Part shown: positions 31,823 to 42,697 of the stretch, piece after piece
How the letters are laid out: every line of letters starts with the position of its first letter
Position numbering within the stretch: the first letter of the stretch is position 1
Assembly (NCBI GenBank): GCA_021030905.1
Contig: JAGFMI010000009.1
Coordinates: forward strand, 62,001-126,000
Direction: 5' to 3'
Origin: Pyrenula massariospora
Taxonomy: Eukaryota; Ascomycota; Eurotiomycetes; Pyrenulales; Pyrenulaceae
DNA length: 64,000 bases
Notes under the pieces: generated by a model
Seen by the model: the letters and a program-made list of their open reading frames with translations, nothing else
Database searches by the model: none
Told to the model about the DNA's origin: nothing
Made by a program: the position numbers and the translations under genes

Positions 31823-33798
31823 ATGGCTTCTGCTGTTCGAATTAAAGACCTGCGAGTTCCTAGATATTCGAACAATGGTACTGCCGCTGACTCTAGCGAT
31901 GGACTCGTGAACACGCTTCTTGTTGCTGCTGAAGCAGCCTTTCCCCAACTTAAATTGGCACGACAATTACTGAAAACCAAGTTTGGCTATGACATTACCT
32001 TTTGGTTTATCGGCCTATACGTCCTATACGGTCTGTCATTTCCACTGTCTTGGCTTCTGACTGCCTTCGGACCCTGGGTTCTATGGCTGTTCACGTCAAG
32101 CATCATTGTTCCTCCAGGCTCGCCAGTTTTTGATGCCTGCTTGGACTGGGTGACGGCCAACGTTGTTAACCAACGGCCAAGGTTGTCTGGAGGGGCCCAA
32201 ACCCTTGTGGCTTTATCCAGTACTAAGGATCGCAATCGCGCCTCACGTTCCAAATTTGGATATCCGCGCAGATTTGACGATTATGACCCTGATTCTTATG
32301 GGTCACCTGACGATGATACGTATCGTAAGTGTCTAGTTTTTTTCATACTCTCTGACTAAGAAGAGTTTGTTCCCATCAAGGGACTGGCTATTGTTATCAA
32401 TATGAGCTAGTTAAATATCCACTAATTAGAAAGGCAGAACCTCTTTCATTTGCGCCAAGTGCAAACGGAAGTCTTTGGATATCTAGTGGGTGGCAATTCT
32501 GGCGGTGGATCCACTTCCGGAACAAGTTCGACAAACGCACCGCTGGACCTCCTGGAGCCCCAACAATAGACGAAGGGATCCACCTCACATGTCTTGGCTG
32601 GTCAGCTGTACCACTCGAATCCTTCATTAAGGAATGTCGTGAGGCAGAAGGGAGATTATCCGGAACAACTCGGTTCCATAGTCTTCGAAAAGGGGCGTGG
32701 CAGCCACCTGGCCAGAGGCCGTCCCGGCCACTTTCTACGGTGGACATGGATGAGAAGGTAAAAGAAGCCCTTGTTGCAGACGTCGACAATTACCTCCGTC
32801 CTTCGACAAGACGGTTTTATGCACGCCGTGGGATCCCATATCGCAGGGGCTTCCTCTTTCACGGACCGCCAGGAACTGGAAAGACATCCATGAGCATTGC
32901 TCTCGCCGGGTACACCAATCTTGATCTGTATATCCTCGACCTGACCAATTTCTATGGGGGAGACTTCGAACTTGTGGGAGTATTCGAGCATATCCCGGAC
33001 AAGTGTATTGTCTTGATTGAAGATATTGATTCTGCTGGCATTCGGCGCGAAGGTGAAAAGGGATTGCTCGACCGTGATCAAGACTTGTTTAATGGCACAA
33101 GCCCAATGATTCCTATGGGCTATCCACACCCACCGCCGCCAATGCCGCCACCAGGCATAGTCCCAGCCAGAAGGAACCGCGTCACGCTCTCAGGCCTGCT
33201 GAACGTGATTGATGGTGTCGCTGCTAGGGAAGGCAGATTAATTGTTATGACCACCAATGATCCAGAAGCTTTGGATCCTGCGCTCACTCGCCCTGGAAGG
33301 GTCGATATGAAGGTCTACTTCGGTCCTGTTGAAGGCATGTCAGCCAAGACAATCTTCCTCCGTATCTACACCCAAGACCCAGACGATTTTGACGACGCCG
33401 AACAGATGTTGGAACAGAAAATCAGCTCCGAGATGAAGTCGCCACCAGCACCAAACGACTTTCGGCAAGTCTTTAGAGACACATTCAATGACATGCAATG
33501 GCTTGAAGGGCTGGCGGATGAGTTCACGGCAAGCATCCCGGAGGGCTTGCTGACTCCAGCCGAAGTCCAAGGGTTCCTGCTCGAACGCATGCAGGACCCG
33601 GAAAAGGCTGTGTCAGATGTGGCTGGTTGGGTGCGCAAGATGGAGAAGCAGAAGGACGAAGCAGCGAGGAAAAAGGAGCAGACCATGGCTGAGATTGATG
33701 AGCGGCGTGGGCGCGTGAATGTGAACCAGAAGAGAATCAATGGCATCAAGCTGTTGGACGGCAAGATTAGTAGGAAGGTGGAAGAAGTTCCGCTATAA
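31823..33798 (+). CDS. BCS1-like AAA ATPase
   Basis: Exons 31823-32324 and 32381-33798 (56-base intron) encode 639 residues. The N-terminal region has hydrophobic helices (about 55-95, FWFIGLYVLYGLSFPLSWLL) and a BCS1-N-type segment containing TGYCYQYELV and SLWISSGWQFWRWIHF. The AAA module has Walker A GPPGTGKT (about 329-336), Walker B VLIEDID (378-384), a Pro-rich insert (PHPPPPMPPPG), sensor-1 TTND (about 458-461) and the arginine-finger region LTRPGR. The C-terminal 70 residues are Lys/Glu-rich and probably coiled-coil. Yeast Bcs1 inserts the Rieske protein into complex III. Filamentous fungi carry many BCS1 paralogues whose substrates are unknown, and the inserts and charged tail suggest this is a paralogue, not the orthologue. 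Inner mitochondrial membrane location is inferred. Confidence 0.88.
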
Positions 33799-34451
33799 GC
33801 ATCACCACCAACGAGGCATAAAAGGTTGTCGTCGACTGGAACCACGTCACGTGTTGCATATTACTTCGCATACCTAGGCTAGTGATAGTGGGAAAATGGG
33901 CGGGTAGGTGCTAGAACCACAAATAGAGTGGCCCCAGGTCTGATGATAACTAGCATAGGCAAACCGAGTCTGCTTCCTTTCGTATATAAGAAAGCATTCT
34001 AGTTGGCGGATCAAATAGCTTAGTGAAAGCATGTGAATCGATGGAGAATGTTAGAAGTTGACCCTTTCATCAACCTACAGCTTAAAAGACTCAAGAGCAA
34101 GAAAACAGGGAAGAAACTTCAACTTCGTGCATCGACGAAGCAACACTTGCATGGAGAAAAGCACGACGCATTCAAAAGTGCGACTGTTTTGCCACGAATG
34201 GGAATGGGAAAATACTACAACATTCTCTCCTGACTTCGTGTCGGATATGTTTTGTGATGCCCTTCGTATCGCCATGGAGAATGATAAACGTGAGGACTAA
34301 ATGCAAGTCCGGCTAACGGCGACCGGAGAACACAACTTTGACTACATTAAAACCGCAGCATCATGTTCCTCGACCTTTTATAACTCTAGCTGCTCTTGGG
34401 ACGTGCCCAGCATTGCGCCCATGACCCTTTCTATTCAACTCCCTGGAAGCT
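33799..34451. other. Convergent 3' region
   Basis: Spacer between the convergent BCS1-like and Sam37 genes. Only untranslated sequence and chance frames are seen. Confidence 0.5.
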
Positions 34452-35844
34452 TCAAGACCTCACACCGATCCCTAGCACTGCCTCCGCTCCACCAAATCCC
34501 GTCCCACGGCTAGCTCCTGCAGCACCAAAACTGCTCCTTCCAGCGCCCCATCTTGGCCATTTCAGAATCCCCTCCCAAAACAGATATCCCACAAATGCAC
34601 TCATGCCTGCACTCACAGTGCCGACCTGGCTGATCATCTCTCTTCTGCGTGCGCGGACGAGTGCGTGCTCGTGTTTTGACTTCTCGGGATCATTGTCATC
34701 ACTGCGAATGGTAGAGGGATTGCGAAGGGACGATAGACCAGGGATGGTGTCGAGTATACTGTTCAGTGTGGACGAAGTGAGCGTGGACAGACGAGGTTGT
34801 GGTGGGGCTTGCCAGGGTAGTCGTAGTTTCGATTTTGCAATGACTTCAGCATCGAGGACTGATGTCGGCGAGACCGGTGGTCCGAAGCAGCGGTCTATCA
34901 ATGTAACCACGTACTTGGCTAGGGTTGGGTATTTTGACATGAGTGGACGTTTCAGCCATTCTTGCGGCAGTTGTGGGGTCAAGACAAGGGATAGGTAGCC
35001 GACTACGAGACAGTCAAGACTATTGGGCCCGTCGTTGGAGAGAAAGAATTTTTTTTCGCCAAGTAGGTCTTCCAAAGGCTCGTACAGGTCTGCTGTCAAA
35101 GCCTCTAGCCGGAATGCCTGCCCACGGGTGCCCTGCCTTAGTAAGCCGGTGAGTGTGTCTTTCGGTTGTCTCAGCAGGCTCTTTGGCACTTGCTGCTGTT
35201 GCTGGTTTTGCCCGGCTTCATTGCGCTTTTGCTCGTCTGCAGCTACATCAACGTCCAGGGATGAGAGTCCCAGATGCTCTGAGCGTTTGGCTGCTACGGC
35301 GCGGATCTTCGGAGGTATCGTCCAGCCATGTGGGAAGTGTAGTATTGAAGAATAGGCCGGACGTGTGGCTGTGGTATAGTTCTCGGTAGAGACGTAGAGA
35401 GAAAGATCAAGGAGAGGTTGAGCGGAGGATTCGACAAAAGAGGAAAAGCTGTGCCACATCTGTCAATGCCACTGCTGGACCGATTGAATTAAAGAAGCTC
35501 ACGCAGTGCTGTCCGCCCTCTGTCGTGCGTCTAGATCACCATCCAGATCCCAATGACTGGCAGAGTATTTCTTCAAATAGTCTACAATGTTCTGAAAGCA
35601 GCTAACCCAGGTCTTCCCATTTCGAAGAGCAGGAAGCTGATCTATCCGAGTCAGCAAGCCTTACCTCACTAACTACGGGCAGATTCGTACTTGTCGGAGA
35701 GACTGTTGGGTCGCTGCTTGGTACCAATACCCATTCGTCAGGGTATGGAAGAGCTTGGGCAATGTAGGCAATTGTGGCAAGACACTGGGGGTCTATGGAT
35801 GGCAGCCCAAAGCCGGGACCCCAGATATGAAGTTCAAGAACCAT
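34452..35844 (-). CDS. SAM37: Sam37/metaxin-type subunit of the mitochondrial SAM complex
   Basis: Three exons on the minus strand, 35844-35691, 35641-35503 and 35448-34452 (introns 49 and 54 bases), give 429 residues. The start MVLELHIWGPGFGLPSIDPQ and CLATIAYIAQALP are characteristic of Sam37/Tom37. The spliced sequence continues SPTNQLPALRNGKTWVSC, NIVDYLKKY, and DSTAFSSFVESSAQPLLDLSLYVS, all reconstituted across introns. A metaxin/GST-like C-terminal domain follows (DALTADLYEPLEDLLGEKKFFLS-like block and PNSLDCLVVGYLSL). A hydrophobic stretch near the C-terminus (SAGMSAFVGYLFWEGIL) may be a membrane anchor. Sam37 helps release beta-barrel precursors from the sorting and assembly machinery in the outer membrane. 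Domain order fits the fungal family. The donor and acceptor choices were forced by frame and motif continuity. Confidence 0.9.
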
Positions 35845-37957
35845 TGTCTTGCATAGTGAGATATCTTAGAAATAGTGTAAATTGGGCATCCTTGTCGTCC
35901 GACTTGTTGACCTTCACATGCCCCAGAAATAATCCTCAGGGCCCGCTAACTAGAAACGGAGGATGGATCTATGATAGCGTGAGTACCTTAATTTAGGTAC
36001 CCCTTTCGACCCTTCTACTTATTTGTACCTACCTACCATTTTCAACCCATGAGCTCGGTGACAGCTCCGACAGAAGGATGCGCAGTTGGTAGTTCGGGCC
36101 CTGGCGTTACGCAAGTCTCGTCGCAGATATCTTCTGGACTGTAGACGTTGACCTTTCCATTGGTTAAGCATCATGGCCGCCATCTCCCCAGTGGGTCTTG
36201 TAGAGGAAGAAGACTGCTCGTTATGACCAGAGACTACCCGCTCTGTGCTCCTACATATTTCATCGGCCTTCTTTCACTGTCTCGCATCAACAGTCCATTT
36301 ATAATTGAATTATTAACTGGAGGGAACTGAGAAACACCCTCCTTCCCCTCCTTTCGAAGCCGAGAGCTCTACTCAGGCGAGGAGCCAGCGACGCCACGGA
36401 GCAAACATACCTATCGCTCTAGGTTGTACTAGTATGGTCAGATGGTATTGGGGAAATATTACCTAAAGTTACATTGTTCGATATGATTCAAGAGGAACAT
36501 GAGAAGAGAAATCCGCAGACGCATGGACGCTTTTAGGTGGCTTAAATGATATGAGCTAGCGTCTCTTCCATTAATTGATGCCGTGTCTTCTCTCTTTGTT
36601 GGATCGCTTTGCGGGTGAATGCTGTGATGAAACACCATTATATCTTGAGCCTATACACCTCTCCTCTTGGCTCGAAGCACGTACCGTTGCTCTGTGCACC
36701 GCGGGTTTTGCCACCACCAAACCGTCTGGTGGGTTAGACCCACATCGTGGCAGGGATGCTTCACCCCTCCAGGAGGCAAATACTCCTTAACAGGTTCATT
36801 AAACAGCACAAACTTGGAGACCTGTGAAGTCCATCGAGTCCTCGGTGAAACTCGTGGACTTCTGCGCGGATCGGACTACCTCAATGTTCGTAACTGATGG
36901 TCACTTAAAGATAAACAGAAATTGACTGATATCCTAGAGACGATTTACGGAGGCGTGCGGAACGGCACAGGGTTGAGTGTCGGTCCGAAGGATCACAGAC
37001 ACCATGTATGGCTGAGACAGGCTTTGAGACATGTGGAAGGGCTCGGGACGATTGGACACAGAGACGAGCCCCGGAAGTGAGATCTCAGGTTAGAGTGACG
37101 ACTCCATTCCCAACGCTTCCCGGTGAGATTATGTAACTCACGGTCCTGTATTCGTGGAAGGGGAGGGAGGGAGGGGCTAGCTTACGAGCTTCCGTTATCG
37201 AAGACTTAATCAGGTACGAGCTCTCCTGTCGCCTCAGATTGCGTGTCAAAGGATTTGATGTATTCGCTGTGGCAGTTTCCTTGGCGGAGGCATGGCATTT
37301 ATCGAGTTAGATGCTCAAGACATCGACCAAAATTTCGTATCTACGAGCGTTTTTATCCCGCATCCCACATTTTGTTCTATGTTTAGACGATGGTATGAGC
37401 GCATAAGAAACCAAGATCCAAAGTTGCTTGATCCGCCTTTGCTGGATCTACTATGTTGAATATTCAAAGTTTTCATTTCTGGATGATGTACACTGCGTGC
37501 GGCCGGTGAGCCGCGGTAGACTCGCCAATACGCGTGCAGAACTGCGTTCGCGTTGCTTTTGGGTGCGGTGATCCAAGCCATTCTTCTCACCACACATTTC
37601 CAAGTGCCTCATCTACGAAGCTCTCTAGCACCTCACCAAAATTCTCCTCCTCTTTTCCCAATCCACCTTTGAGCAAAGATTGAAACATCTAATCTCAGCT
37701 CTATGTCCTCTTCTTCATTTCTCTAATCACCTGCTTGCCGTCCGGTACCCTAAAGGTTGTAGCTGCATTGTAGTAGCTGAACTGGGATAAAGTGGGGTTC
37801 CGGTGCTGGTGGTGGATATATCGGGCAACGACAATTCACGCCCACGACCCATTGGTTGTGGGTAGCACAGCGTTTGATGGCTGGAGTTTGATTGACTGAG
37901 GGGCCCGGCGCGCATTTGCTTCAGGCTTCACGGTTGAGTCTTTCCCTCATCCACCAC
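35845..37957. other. Intergenic region
   Basis: About 2.1 kb between two minus-strand genes. Apart from a dyad at 35983-36000 and an adjacent ACCTACCTACC tract (36027-36037), I see nothing: chance frames up to 101 codons and no RNA gene or repeat. Confidence 0.5.
35983..36000. promoter_or_regulatory. GTACCT/AGGTAC dyad upstream of Sam37
   Basis: GTACCT (35983-35988) and AGGTAC (35995-36000) are perfect arms around TAATTT, about 140 bases upstream of the Sam37 start codon. An ACCTACCTACC run follows at 36027-36037. Possible promoter element; function unknown. Confidence 0.35.
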
Positions 37958-38890
37958 TCATATCTGTCCCGGGCTATACGGCCGTCGATCATTTGCAATA
38001 GCCCGCCCCGAGATCTCACACGCCGCTTCTGTCGTCGTTGGTGACAAGAAATCGACCTCCTCCTCCGGGTCTGGGTTGACCCTGATGTGCGGGACGCCCG
38101 TTTCTCCTGGTGCAAGCTCGGCTCGATTTTCCTCGGCCAGCTCCACTGGCGGTGAATCTAGCTTCAACTGAGTTCCATCTAGTTCGAATTTGAAAGCTGA
38201 CCATTGCTCCGGATCAGCGTCAACTTTCGTCTCGTCTGTCGACGACGATCCATGGGAGTGGTGGCCAGAATCGCTGCACATTGACTTTCCGTCGAGCTCG
38301 ACTTTCAAGGCGGCTTCTCGTTGAGCGAAATGCGCTCGTCTCCGGCGCCGGATGAAGATGAATCCTAGTGTGCCCGCAATTGCGATGGCAGCAGCAGCTC
38401 CGACTCCGATGCCTACTGCTGCCGCGGTAGGCAGCCCTCTAGAACCTGCAGATGTGTCCGTAGATGGTTCTGGAGTACTTGTGTTGCTCGGTACGGGGGA
38501 ACTGCCTGTAATGACGGGTAGACTGCCATTGATCTCGCGTACGGACCCATCGTCGTCGACAAGGAAAGGAGGAGTCAACACTAATTTGTTGCCATTTCTG
38601 ACGTCAATAAAGGCAAAACGGGCGATCCCTCCCTTGTTGACCGAAGTGAAGGGGCTGACAGCAACGAAGAATTTTTTAGACAAATCTATAGCCTGGCCAA
38701 GTTGAGCATTTGAACCTTTGGGATGACGAAGCTCGAGATTCGCGGTTTCAGGATCCGTGGCATTTATCGTCCATGTAAGTGTGACGTTTGTGGTCTGGGT
38801 GAAAGGTTCGGAGATGTCTAGGCTAGAAATCTTCAAGGCCTGAGCCGAGGTGATTAAAATGATGTTGACGATAAAGTGCGCGAGCAGCAT
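37958..38890 (-). CDS. Type I single-pass surface protein (Kre9/Knh1-like Ig-type ectodomain)
   Basis: A single exon of 310 residues. It has a signal peptide (1-19, ending QALK) and an ectodomain of about 100 residues. The start of the ectodomain (ISSLDISEPFTQTTNVTLTW) matches the beta-sandwich seen in fungal Kre9/Knh1 and Ser/Thr-rich GPI-anchored wall proteins. A glycosylatable Ser/Thr/Pro stalk (about 125-152), one transmembrane helix (about 155-180, Ala/Gly/Ile-rich) and an RRRRR stop-transfer follow. The cytosolic tail is acidic, 125 residues long, with a Ser/His patch (SDSGHHSHGSSSTDE). The layout is that of a cell-wall sensor or adhesion receptor, not a wall enzyme. No cysteine-rich WSC module is present. 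The family assignment rests on a weak N-terminal resemblance. Confidence 0.7.
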   Translation of the reverse strand: MLLAHFIVNIILITSAQALKISSLDISEPFTQTTNVTLTWTINATDPETANLELRHPKGSNAQLGQAIDLSKKFFVAVSPFTSVNKGGIARFAFIDVRNGNKLVLTPPFLVDDDGSVREINGSLPVITGSSPVPSNTSTPEPSTDTSAGSRGLPTAAAVGIGVGAAAAIAIAGTLGFIFIRRRRRAHFAQREAALKVELDGKSMCSDSGHHSHGSSSTDETKVDADPEQWSAFKFELDGTQLKLDSPPVELAEENRAELAPGETGVPHIRVNPDPEEEVDFLSPTTTEAACEISGRAIANDRRPYSPGQI

Positions 38891-39516
38891 TGCTGTGGAA
38901 GAGAATAGCCGTTGTCGAGCATCAAACGACCGAAAAACGTCAAACCGGGCATCTTTTCAAGCTTATTATTAAGGTCCAACCTCTGATTAGGTTTACAAGC
39001 TAGGCCTGGCGTCAGATCCATCTCACAGTTACTTATAGGTATAGCGCTATGATAGGGCTCTATTTTTTGGTGGGAGTGGAGCCGGTGTGCGGGCGAAGCG
39101 AGCCGCTAAGTCGCAGCGGAGAGTCCCTGGTGGTGCGGCTACGAGGAAAGACTTAATGGCGCAAGAAGAGGAACAGCCCCCGCCCCTGCCACTCGCCTAC
39201 TGGTACGTTGGATGGCAGTGTCTGACGTGAAAGTAGTCGTACGGAATTACACCCTGCGACGTCATTGGGTGACCGTTTCTCATCCGGGTCAGCGTTGCAA
39301 GATCAGCATGTGTAATTCGACCAGCACCGAACGTTTGGGTACGAGGCGAGCAAGCTTTTGAGCATGCGAGGCTGAATACGCTTGTGATCTACATACTACA
39401 TACGGCATTACCGCAGAATTGAAGCCTCGGGCAATATCGGTTTTTGAAAATGATGGTGTTACAAAGATCGAGTGTGAGAGACGAGTGTGATGTGCGATCC
39501 TTCCTGCTATGCTCCA
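38891..39516. other. Intergenic region
   Basis: Spacer between two minus-strand genes, containing the promoter of the surface protein. No gene or notable motif seen. Confidence 0.5.
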
Positions 39517-41005
39517 TTATTCTGTGATTGGGCGCCAGAATCCTCGAGGTACGTATCCATCAACTCCTTCGTCCTGAAGTATTTCTTGGGCTAAGCGCCC
39601 CGTGACAACGCTCCGTTCGGAGTCACGGCCGAGAACATTGAACGGTGCGAATCCATCGAGGGTTCCGTCTGTAGCCTTCCCACGTTTCCAAGATCTGCCA
39701 TCCTTGCCATTTTGGAGAGCGAATCCCGACTTTGTACGATCCATGGAAAGATACCAGCGACGTTGGTGGACGGAACCAATGTCGTTGACAGCACCTGGAT
39801 AGGCGTTGGCCCTCCGGATCACTTCAGATTCGTCTTCAGATGCAGCGAAGTGTTGCCTCTCAGGCGGCGAAGCTGTTCTCTGTAGTGACCATAAGCGGGG
39901 CGAGCCTTGCTCTGGGGCCGTCTCTTCCTCTTCTGACTCTGATGTCTCGGTCTTGACTCTGGACTTCGGGTCTCGCAACTTTGGATCGAGCCGTCTCCGT
40001 TTGCTTTTTGGCGGTGGGGGCTGACTTGTTCTATTGTTGCTTTTGGAGAGACGCATTCCGAGAGTGTAGCTCCTGGGTAACCGAGTTCCATGGAATTGAA
40101 GGCGAATCTTCCGCTGGGAAAATGAGCGATGCAGCTTTTGAGTCTCAGTCAGAAGTTCCCACGATGATCGCTGTGTCTCTTCACCTTGGGAATCGCTAGC
40201 GCTCTGAGTGGGCCCATCGTGCCCATAATAGGGAAGTACGCTATACTCACCAGTGTCCCAAATGAGCATGGTGCCAGTTGAATGAGATGCTGTCTCGATG
40301 AGATGATTCTAGTGAAGTCAGAAGAATGATAGAGTAGATTTGCACGCGGCGAACGCCAAAGAATCCTTTATGAACCGAGATTAATACTTGTTAAGCAAAG
40401 CTTGCCATGGCTAACCATTCTCGCCGCCCAAGCGGCAGATGAAATTAAGTATGACGATTCGCAAAATACTGAAAGCTGTCGGTCACCAAAAAGCAACTAA
40501 AGGACCGATAACAGAATCACCAAGGTGAATTTGAACCTACCCATAGGCAATGTACGCGGGTCTCGGTTGCGTTACGGTTAAGTCTCCTGCTGTTGGGATT
40601 GCCAGGTAGGCCATACATTATCGCAAAGCTAATTGAGCTCGTCTCATTGCACTGTAATCTCATGTCGTAATGAGTTCCAGCAACGGGATGGTCGTGTTGA
40701 TGGATCACAAAATGTCTTCCACCAGGGCGTGCGTTGCGCTTGTAGAGGTCTACCCATTCATGAAATGGGATGCGCGGGGTGACGGAGATGACGGGCCTCG
40801 AGAAGCCAAGAAGCTTGTTGGCAAAGAATCCGACCTTGTCGTCCACGTGCACTTGTCCAGCTTCAACAGCAGCCGATGTAGGCAACGTGCGTTCGTCTTT
40901 TGGTTTCTTCCGTGGCGGCGGTGGAGTTATACTTCGTTTCATTGACTGTATCCTGTCGGCGGTCTGGTTGAACGACTCGCGCTTTTCCAGCAGCCCAAAC
41001 TCCAT
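39517..41005 (-). CDS. Stand-alone LigD-type DNA 3'-phosphoesterase domain protein
   Basis: Two exons on the minus strand, 41005-40541 and 40308-39517, encode 418 residues. The domain spans about 80-180: FHEWVDLYKRNARPGGRHFVIH, then QHDHPVAGTHYDMRLQ, and, across the intron, RVHCLWNHLIE followed by LIWDTGEYSVLP. His104, His112, Asp114 and Arg116 match the metal- and phosphate-binding residues of the bacterial LigD phosphoesterase domain (H..HYD.R pattern), and His152 may be the later active-site His. In bacteria this domain trims 3'-phosphates and ribonucleotides at breaks during end joining, fused to ligase and polymerase domains; neither is present here. A long C-terminal region with KSKRRRLDPK (nuclear-signal-like) and acidic Ser/Glu runs ends in a conserved-looking block (VPRGFWRPITE). 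The 232-base intron is long for this window. Confidence 0.85.
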
Positions 41006-42697
41006 TCTTTGATCTTCCGGTAAAAAAAAAAGGTTACCTGTTACAAAGCAAAGCAAAGCATCCTTCACAAAACTCAAACACATGTATACGAAGCAACGAC
41101 CCGGAGGTTCAAAGAGTAGCAGAGTGGTGATGGAGGCATGATCATGACCGTTGCCATGACAAGGTCTGTTTCTAGCATGAAGGATCTTATTCTCATTTTG
41201 TGAGGTTGACGGTGGTGCACGCGAAGCGGCAAACTAGTTCGGGGCAAGGCAGCGCCGTTGCTGTCTAGGGACAAGAAGCAAAGCAGAGGCTGACAATACC
41301 AATCAGCTAACCGTAACAAGACAAGCTCGTCAACGTTGCTGGGCAGCCGCAAAAATGAATTCTTCGTCTTTATCAACCTCTTTTTGCTTTGTCAAAAGCA
41401 GCATCAATCGCGGTAATAGTTTCAACGATGCTCCAGCCTCGTATGGCTTGCAGAGGGACTCAAATATCAGCTCGAAACGCAGCGCGTCTCCTCCCTCACC
41501 CGCTGTAGACGTGAAACCAAATTACCCAAACCCTGAGAAATCTTCCTCTTCGACACCATCTATAGCTCAAATTGATCCTCAAATATCCTTTCACGGGCCT
41601 TAGAATCCTCTATCACTTTTGTCCCCCAATCACGGCCTCCTTGTGGGACGACGATGTTTTTCTCCCTATAAGCAGAATGCTGTTTGGGCGAATCCAATGA
41701 ATGGCTGCCTGTCGAACAGCAGTATTCCGAATCTCTAACGTCATAGGCACTGCGCCTAAAATGGAGGAAAGATGATCTAAAGTGAAATTCTCGTCGAGTT
41801 GTGTAACGCTGGAGGATCTTCTAGAGCGCGTGGGCAGGCTCCGTCAGAGACACCTAAGAGAAGGAGACAGTAGTTTCCGGGGTACTTGCATGCCGCAGCA
41901 AACCTCTAATTGACACAAAGAGTCAGAACGGTCCCCTCCAGCTGCGGCGATTATTTCTGGGGCCGTCATTTGGCTATCGTGTATACCTATATAAAACAAT
42001 GGTGATGCAGATGTCGAGATGAGCCTCGGGTTCATGGCCTGAAGAAGACCGCATTGCTGGCGAGGGGGAGAATACGGTGAGCGCCCCCGCACGACCCCAA
42101 GCGGAAGGTCGGACGAGGGTTGGTGGTGTGAGGGCGGGCGCAGCGGGGCAATGAGTCACGGACGGGCGCCGGGAAGGTGCATTTAGCAATTGAGTCAGCG
42201 CTGCACGGCCGCCTCTCGACCTTGAAGCGATCTCCAAACCGCACGAACCGCAGCCTCAATACGAACTGGTTGACGATAAGCCTTGCCTGGGGGGTGCTTA
42301 AACGGTTCCGTCGCCAATCGGCTCCTGGGGTGACAGAGACGCTATCTACCACCTTCGCTGTGATTGCTGCCCACCGCCCCACGTCGCCCACGCCTTCCTT
42401 GTCCAGGCGGTCAACCTCATGCCAAGCCGCCATGGTTTTTCAATTGATCTCAACCCCCCGCCATCATGAAGAGTCATACCCGTTGCCATCGTGAATCCAG
42501 GAGATTGCTTTCAGCGAATTCAATCGAGCTGATCAGTAGCAGGCGAGGTATTCTCGTCGGCAATCCTGGGGTCTTCACTTCTACGTACTGTGTCGTGGAT
42601 TGGGGTCCCAAAGACTCACTCGACAGCGGCAGCCTGATATATCAGGCCTCTCCCTAAACATGTCGCTTCCTTAACCAAACCTTGTTCACAGCACAAA
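41006..42697. other. Divergent intergenic region with a small orphan frame
   Basis: About 1.7 kb between the phosphoesterase gene and the ABC transporter. A plus-strand frame of 82 codons (41355-41603, Ser/Pro-rich, starting MNSSSLSTSF) ends at a TAG and stays open in the same frame for about 35 more codons. It resembles no family I know. A perfect 16-base palindrome lies near the ABC start. Confidence 0.4.
42632..42647. promoter_or_regulatory. 16-base perfect palindrome upstream of the ABC transporter
   Basis: GCCTGATATATCAGGC is a perfect palindrome whose end lies 50 bases before the ATG at 42698. It has the shape of a binding site for a homodimeric factor, or could form a small hairpin in the leader. 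Confidence 0.4.
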
